A model generated the notes under the pieces. That model saw nothing but the letters and a program-made list of their open reading frames with translations. It did not search any database and was not told the origin of the DNA. 64,000 nt of DNA. It comes from Bursaphelenchus xylophilus (taxonomy: Eukaryota > Nematoda > Chromadorea > Rhabditida > Aphelenchoididae). The stretch spans positions 4,154,001 through 4,218,000 of the forward strand of contig CAJFCV020000001.1 in the NCBI GenBank assembly GCA_904066235.2, given 5' to 3'. Positions 57,321-64,000 of the stretch are shown in pieces; position 1 is the first letter of the stretch; every line of letters starts with the position of its first letter. A program made the position numbers and the translations under genes.

Positions 57321-58832
57321 TACTCCCCGCCAAAAGTTTTGACCCCCCTTCTAACTCGGTCCAAAGTGTACCAATTTGGACCAAATTTGGTACGTAGTCT
57401 ACTGACAGCCTAGTAGTAACAAATATCATAATAGGACAAACCATATAGCTGTATTTCAAAATCCAGGGACAATTTTCAAAAATCACCTCAAAAAAACGGG
57501 ACAAAGGTTTTGACCCCCCTTAAGAAAATGTTAAATATCGGCAGCGGATGCAACCAGAACCTTTTGTAACCGGTGTCCCATACCTGAATATAGGCTACTA
57601 AACGATTTTCCGTTGAATGTTTCGTTACATTTGAGGATGCAACGCGTTAAACTGATTTTGGTGTAGGGCCGCCCAAAATGGTAAAAATCTTGTACTGGCG
57701 CTTTCTAAAAGTTCTAAAGTATGTTCACATCATGTGATCTTGACGGGTTGTTACCTGCATTAACCTTTTCCTTTCGAAAAAAGTCCATGATAGCCTAGCG
57801 GTATCGATTCGGCCGATATCCAGTTGTCATGGTCAGCCTTGGTGAGCCATTTGCTCTTTCACTAAAGGTCTAGATGTGGTCGCTAGGTCCTCAATCTAAT
57901 CCTGAGACTCCTATTTACTCTCAGCAGTGTATAAATTTTCGATTTGACGCGTTTTGGAATGGGTTTCATTCGCCTTAATCTTAAGTTTGCCGTTACTGTA
58001 GATGCCCCCGAGTACGATGCCATCCCCACCGCCCATTTGTCGTTCCATACGTCTCAAATGAGTATGGCGTGAGCTGTAGCGTCCTAAATTACTTGGCCCA
58101 TCAAATGAAAGCGGTTTTTGGTCGCAAAAAAACCATTCGGAAAAAGCGGGTTTTTCGTTAAGGTGCAGATCGGCAAAGTTGCATCTGCAAACCATATGAG
58201 ATCGTGTCAGCGGGAGTTTATTCTTGGCTTAAGAGTTGATATGAGTCTCAGGATTAGATTGAGGACATAGCGACCACATCTAGCCCTTTAGTGAAAGAGC
58301 AAATGGCTCACCAAAGACGACCATGACAACTGAATATCGGCCGAATCGATACCGCTAGGCCATCATGGACTTTTTTCGAAAGGAAAAGGTTAATGCAGGT
58401 TGTTACACATCAAAATCACACGATGTAAACATAATTTAAAACTTTTGGAAAGTGCTAGTACAAGATTTTTACCATTTTGGGCGGCCCTACATCAAAATCA
58501 GTTTAACGCGTTGCATCCTCAAATGTAACGAAACATTCAACGGAAAATCGTTTAGTAGCCTATATTCAGATATGGGACACCGGTTACAAAAGGTTCTGGT
58601 TGCATCCGCTGCCGATATTTAACATTTTTTTAAGGGGGGTCAAAACTTTTGTCCCGTTTTTTTGAGGTGATTTTTGAAAATTGTCCCTGGATTTTGAAAT
58701 ACAGCTATATGGTTTGTCCTACTATGATATTTTTTATTACTAGGCTGTCAGTAGACTACGTACCAAATTTGGTCCAAATTGGTACACTTTGGACCGAGTT
58801 AGAAGGGGGGTCAAAACTTTTGGCGGGGAGTA
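57321..58832. mobile_element. Tc/mariner-type element with 590-bp terminal inverted repeats
   Basis: Left end TACTCCCCGCCAAAAGTTTT and right end its inverse. Arms are 57321-57910 and 58243-58832 (590 bp each, a few mismatches) around a 332-bp centre. TA repeats flank both ends, fitting TA target duplication. The centre encodes a transposase relic on the minus strand. The layout resembles elements such as Tc3 with very long terminal repeats. Confidence 0.88.
57911..58195 (-). pseudogene. Tc/mariner transposase remnant
   Basis: A 94-residue open frame contains LSFDGPSNLGRY and then RQMGGGDGIVLGGIYSNGK. These match the order of the DDE-transposase segment that usually reads FxLDGPDG...Y and later GGGSxMVWGxxxxxGK in Tc1/Tc3-like enzymes. 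Only this part remains; the catalytic triad is not complete. It sits exactly between the two long inverted repeats. Confidence 0.7.
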
Positions 58833-60650
58833 TATATCAATTACTTTGGCGGGATTTGGGGGAAATTTTGTTGTGATATGCGAAACAAGGACGATTTGCT
58901 GACATGTAACAAATTTTAATAGGTTTTTGAAAATGCATAATGATTTATTTTTTGACGTTTTGGAAAGGAGACCGTATTTTATAATACGTCGTAATTTCAA
59001 GAGTCGTATTTTACCCATTTTACAATGATTTTTTAAACTGAATGTTCGAGCTGAGATGCATAAGCTAATTTCAATTGATTCAAGGTTGGCGAATCGTGTA
59101 AATTTTGGTAGAAATCATTCATAAAGAAGCAAAACCTTCAAGTATCTAAAAACTGGTCGATATCGGTTCACATCAGCGTAGTCGAAGCTATTTTTTGACC
59201 AAGATTTAATCGATGTGGCGTTTCGTCACATATAGAATTTCGGATAAAATTTTTGGCTTTTTTTCTAGCTCTGACAAAGCTTGCTTTCTGGTCACATGAA
59301 GGTATCTAAAAAAATCTTTTTATCAATCGATAGTGTGTGGACGAAACGTCTAAACGGTTTCTGGATTGACGTGGGGTTACACTTTCTCCGAGTTGTAAAG
59401 ATTGAGCTCTTTGGGAGAGACTCAAAATCAACCGGTAATAAATAAACAATCCGGAGAGCTGCTAGAGGGTCAAGAAAACCGAGGTTAGCGAAATGCTCCG
59501 CGGCCCTACAGCATTTCGGGTCAACGATACCGTCGAAAGGCCCGACAACCTAGTAACGAGACAAGACCAGAGCTCAAGAGTCAAGTGATTTATTCAGTGG
59601 AAAGGAGGTCTTTTATAGGGAAGTCCCACGTAGGAAAGTGCAATCAAATTTGAATAAATGAATACAGTTCCTCGTGGGAAACTCCTCGAAACTCGGTCGT
59701 TTCGCCTCACAGATAGTTTGGGTTGACTTTAGTTGTCGTTGCATGCATGACAGAGGCTAGGAGAAAACTCAGTTAATAGAAATACTAAGTTCGATCAGGT
59801 CTTAGGACAGTTTCTCACATTTTTTGAGTTATTATATTTTACATATGTATTACTGCAATAATATCCACACAAAACTTACGGATATTCGGGTTTTCTGAAG
59901 CAAGTTTTGGTATTTTCTATGTTACAGTAGCTGAGGGAAGAGAAAAATAATTTTAGCAATAGCTAAAATTCGAGCAAGTGGTCGTATTGTAAGTCTTTGC
60001 CAAGTCTCCGCAAAACCTTCGCCGAGCCTCCAACGTTTTTTCCCGACCTCGCATGTCCTTCTACAACATTTTTTTGTAGTTGGTTAGATTTTTTAAATAC
60101 TTTTACAATGTCATTTATTTAATCCTTGTTTTAAACTACCATTTTTTGTCATTTTTGCAATTATTTTTATGTTTTTTCTGCATTTTTTCGCTTCTCTTCG
60201 CACATGTGACAACAACAAACGTTGCCACCCGCTTATTAAGTCATTTCCTCCACCTTTGGCATTTCCCCCCAATTAGGGCCGTGAAGTTCGCAAAGATTTG
60301 AGGTCGAAATTCCGTTTAATTTCTGAGTTTGAGTAATTAGAAGGGGGGTGATTACCGGTAATTAATGCGGGTTTAAATGCCCGCTTCTCACGGGCCGCGG
60401 CATAATTGCTATTTTGTTGTGTTTATGGGGCTGAATGGCGTTGAACTTGAGGCATGGGCCGTAAATTCGACTGCCTGAGGGCATGGAATTATTGGATATG
60501 ATGATTTTCGGAAATTTTAAGTGATGTATTACATACCATCGTATCTTTAGATACTAGACTGTTGTAGTGAGCACAAAAAAAAAATTTTTATGCAAAGCTT
60601 TGATGATTTTATCAAAATTTTTTGATATTTTCGATAAAATTTTGATTTTT
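58833..60650. other. Intergenic, no gene; possible LTR-like stretch
   Basis: 59450-59830 is less AT-rich and differs in texture from its surroundings (CCCGACAACCTAGTAACGAG, GTCTTTTATAGGGAAG), as if derived from a transposable element, but no paired repeat was found in the window. The rest is AT-rich without recognisable content. Confidence 0.4.
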
Positions 60651-60654
60651 TGAA

Positions 60655-60925
60655 ATTCCAAAAAATATGTCATCATGACACATTTTAGGCGAAATGATGG
60701 GTTTTTTGAGAGAAAGCTTTCTTTACGGCAAAAATTAAGCCTGAAAGACACAATGGCCAGACCTGATTTGCAAAATTTTTGAAAAATAAACATGTCATTA
60801 TGACGGATTTTTTGGAAATTAAAATTTTTAGGTGATTTTCATTTCTGCGTAGAAAATATCGACCATTTCCAAATTCTTTTTTGCTGTAAAAAAATCAATA
60901 AAATATGTCATCATGACACATTTTT
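60655..60925. repeat. TGTCATNATGACA palindromes, second cluster
   Basis: Copies near 60667 (ATGTCATCATGACACATTTT), 60793 (ATGTCATTATGACGG) and 60906 (ATGTCATCATGACACATTTT), spaced about 113-126 bp, each followed by TTTT-rich sequence. It looks like a degenerate tandem repeat of about 120 bp with a palindrome in each unit. Confidence 0.65.
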
Positions 60926-62900
60926 TGGAAATTTAAATTTTAATGTCATCGCATTTTTTCCAAGAGAAAATCATGTTTGTCTGAGATTTTCCACATTTCT
61001 CTACAAGCCGAAGTCATCGTATTGAAAAATTTTTAAAAAAATATGGCAAAAGTGGGATAAAGCGTCCAAATATGGAGTTAAAATTCAATTTCAGGATCGA
61101 TTAGCCATTCAAAGGCCCAAGAAATTCGTCCAGCCCCTTCCCCAAACTTCCTTATCCCTCCAATTAACCCGATTACATTCCTATTAAGCGCTGCCGGCTG
61201 AAGAGGTCCTCCTTTGCGTGATACGCGGGCCGAAAGTCTTATCCCCAAATGACTAGCTCAAATATGCCCCGGCCTTAACTAACCGCCAACCCTTTAAGGG
61301 ATCGGCGGAAAAAAACTTTTCCGGCCCCCAGATTTTCGGGTGCCCTTAATGAGAAGAGAGGGGGCCGCTAATTTGTTCGTTCGACTCGAATTTATTCGAT
61401 TATGCCCTCAGGCTATAAGATGGCAAAGTTGGGATGGGGCTTGTTGACTAATATAGTAAGGGTTGGCTTAGGTCCGCAGTAGTGCCTACGGGTATTTTTG
61501 GGCATTTTTTTTTTGAAATGGAGGTGCTTCCGGCAAAATTTGGGGCGATTTTTGGAAAACGATTTCTTTAAAAGTAGTGTAAGGAAAAAATGCTGAAAAT
61601 GGTGGAGGTTATAGAAAAGAAATAGTATTTTTAAATACACTAAACATTTCTACAAAAAACATAGCTATTTTCGAAAACTAGAAGCAATAAACTTTCGCCT
61701 ATTGCTTTTTGGCATTCCGTTTCAAGTGCGATATACGATGCTTGAACGAAAAATCAAGACTTTTCACATTGAATTTGCACAGAACTGGTCAAAATATAAA
61801 TTTTTCTATTATAACTTTCACGGATTTTTTACACTATTGTATACAAATTGTTGATTAACTTGGCTCAACTTGTATTGCGCAGGGTTGATTCTTCCATATT
61901 TAAGCTGTGTTTATCACAGAATTACTTGCAAAAATTTGACGGCAATCAAATTCTTGTGCTTCAAGAAATTTGCCTTTTGAAGAAATTTGCCATTCCTTAA
62001 TGCTGAAGCAATCTCTTCTGGCCCTGTATAGAGCTTTTTGCGGTGGAATCTCTGTACAGAAAACTCTTCTGTCTGTAATGAACAACTCCAGGGATCAGAA
62101 GGATCAACTTTTTGCCAGAGTGTACTAGGCAGGCTAGAATTCAATTCAATTTATTTCCGCTGATCATCTATCAAAAGTAGAGAAACGTGCCATGATTTGG
62201 GGCCAAGATAGGGATGTCATGTCGGTTCTCCAATGTGCCAATCCTCAAGAAGGTCCTGCCACGGGTTGAGCTTCTGCCATCCAGAATATCAGGCAGGCCA
62301 GAAAATTTCTGAGAATTTGCTCATAGGCACCACGCTGCAAAAATCGCGATAAATCGGCTCCCATTTTTTCAGCGACGAATCATTTTTTTCCAAAAGCGAC
62401 TGAAAAAAATCTGATACTGCCGCGATAAATTTTCAGGATTTTTTTGCGCCGTGTATACACTATAGTACAACATCCCACCCCATTCCCCGTCTCATTACCA
62501 CTCCCCCATCCGACCAAACAACTGTGCGCCCTAACTAGTCGAACCATATTATCTCCCGTTTTCCGTCGATTTTGTGTTTAGTACAAATCAGATTAAAAAC
62601 GGCTAAAAACTTTCTTCTCTCCCCTCCGCGCCTAATATCCCGGCCCCGGCTAACGAGCGGGGAGCCGGCGAAAAAGTGGAATTATTTGATTATCACATCC
62701 CTAATCATATTATTCATGCTCATCATGACCCGACCGAAAAACTGGCCATACGGAGTTGCGAGGCCGGCCCCCCGTAACTAGCACTTTTTCGCCCTAAATC
62801 GTTAATTTTGGGGGGCGATTTAGATTTTTGGTGGGTTTGTCGCGGACTGTAGGCTAGATTTACATTGAAAATTGAAAGAAATTTTTAAAATTTTATTTTT
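60926..62900. other. Intergenic, no gene recognised
   Basis: Mixed AT-rich and more GC-rich stretches. Short frames (for example minus strand 61914-62144) show no recognisable family. No tRNA or repeat was seen. Confidence 0.45.
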
Positions 62901-62904
62901 TGAT

Positions 62905-63212
62905 TTTTTCAAAAAATTTTTTTTTTTAATTTTTTTGTCGTGGGTCATAATGGACATTTAAATTAGAATCGGCGACAAATTTAAAAAAGCTCATTGTCAG
63001 AAATCGAATTTTCTTCGATTTTCATGCTTTCCAAAGAAATTTTTTTTTAATTTTTTTGTCGCGGATCATAGTGAAAATTTACACTACAATCTGCGACAAG
63101 ACAAAAAATCTCAAAAATCGCATTTTCTTCAGTTTTCAAGCTTTCAAAAAAAAATTTTTTGTCGCGCGACATAACGTAAATTTGCCTTATGTTCAGCGAC
63201 AAAAAAAATAAT
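62905..63212. repeat. Degenerate tandem repeat, three units of about 110-125 bp
   Basis: Each unit has a T-run, TTTTTGTCGYGGRTCATA or TTTTTGTCGCGCGACATA, a short AT stretch, and the partial inverse GGCGACAAA / TGCGACAAG / AGCGACAAA, then TTTTCTTCRRTTTTCAWGCTTTC. Units start near 62931, 63053 and 63157. Each can form a GTCGC/GCGAC stem. Confidence 0.7.
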
Positions 63213-64000
63213 ATTTTTTTTGAGAGCTTGATAAACAAAATTTAGGCCATTTTAATGTTCATATCATCCACTTATTTTATCATTTTGAATTATGAAATTT
63301 GAAGCGCGTTTAATTTGTTTGCACGGTGCATTTAACGTATTACCCGGACCGAACTTTTTTCGATAAATACCAATTTTAATTTTCCGAGTAATGGGCAATA
63401 ATGGACATTATGGGCCTGTGTTCAATTTGGGTTATTAATTTTGCGCGTTTGGGGGGCTTTGAATAAATTGTGTGACGAAATGTCAAAACCAATAATTGGT
63501 ATTTTGGTGTGTTATGCTAGGCTATGCAAATTGATTCTAATTTTGCAGAGCGTATTTTACAATCATTCTTAGATTAACGTTAGATCTTACGTCAATTTTT
63601 GCTATTTGAAAATGTTGCGAAATGTCAAAAATCAATAAATCGGAAGAAATGAGAATTTTTTTAGATTAAGAAAAGTTATGTCTAAACAAGCCTATTTTAC
63701 AACACTTTTTTATATAAAAAACCTAATCTCAGCTAAACTTTCAGTGTTGCGAAATGTCAACTATTGATTTTCTCCAAAAATCTTCTCATTCTTCCTCAAA
63801 ATCAAAGATTTCCCCTAATTAAAGCCCGAAAGCCAATTAGCACTCATTCTGTCATAATTTCTTCACGCTCTCTTCAACGCGGCGGTAAATAAATAAATTA
63901 TATTAACGGGGGGTCATAATCCGGCCCCAGCAAGAGGCCCGCGCTCCGAGGGCTGGCCAATCCGCGCGCAAACTTTCATCAATTTTGAATTGTCCACTGG
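63213..64000. other. Intergenic to window end, nothing recognised
   Basis: AT-rich. One GCACGGTGC site lies near 63322 and one CGTATTTTA near 63551. A recurring phrase GCGAAATGTCAA appears near 63474-63755. No gene is supported. Confidence 0.45.

Noticed and set aside
59450..59830. Solo LTR
   Set aside because: Composition looks transposon-like, but no TG...CA ends with target duplication and no second copy could be found in the window.
61914..62144. 76-residue minus-strand frame as a possible transposase piece
   Set aside because: A few residues recall transposase C-termini, but no ordered motif could be followed and no flanking inverted repeats were found.

Overview
The window looks like nematode nuclear DNA. 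It is AT-rich. Genes are split into short exons with TTTTAG/TTTCAG acceptors, several start codons sit just behind an unpaired acceptor (compatible with spliced-leader trans-splicing), and the gene content is typical of nematodes. The species is not identifiable from the sequence. All exon models come from reading splice sites by eye and checking codon phase; no database search was possible.

Layout. 1-2506 (+): 3' nine-tenths of a seven-bladed beta-propeller lactonase gene with transposon-filled introns. 4882-6233 (+): intracellular fatty-acid/lipid-binding protein. 6234-10752: non-coding, with arrays of the 9-bp palindrome GCACWGTGC. 10753-13396 (+): secreted/membrane DOMON-cytochrome b561 protein. 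14040-19113 (+): ten-exon TTC7 homologue (PI4-kinase IIIalpha scaffold). 19927-22355 (-): inositol monophosphatase with two homologous, frame-enforced mutually exclusive exons. 22427-23037: the densest GCACWGTGC array, upstream of that gene. 25586-28026 (+): TBP-like factor (TLF/TBPL1). 29478-30134 (-): small mucin-like single-pass membrane protein, with a BEL/Pao retrotransposon (30160-36634, target duplication AATGG) inserted just upstream of its start codon. 36968-38245 (-): unrecognised 313-residue protein. 38480-40351 (-): protein kinase. 40684: tRNA-His. 41177-44597 (-): flavin-containing monooxygenase.

From about 44.6 kb to the end no protein gene is supported. This part is a repeat landscape: several MITE families, two copies of tRNA-Leu(AAG) in an inverted duplication, a duplicated splice acceptor plus exon fragment from the lactonase gene, a TTGCGGGCA minisatellite folded into an inverted repeat, a mariner-type MITE with a GC-rich element nested in it, and a 1.5-kb Tc/mariner relic with 590-bp terminal inverted repeats and a transposase remnant.

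Biological links. TTC7 and inositol monophosphatase are convergent neighbours and both serve phosphoinositide/inositol metabolism; this may be chance. The most notable signals are the mutually exclusive exon pair in the inositol monophosphatase gene, the roughly 30-36-bp spaced GCACWGTGC arrays, a 9-mer CGTATTTTA that is strongly over-represented in introns and intergenic DNA and sometimes forms the 3' splice site, and long hairpins in introns.
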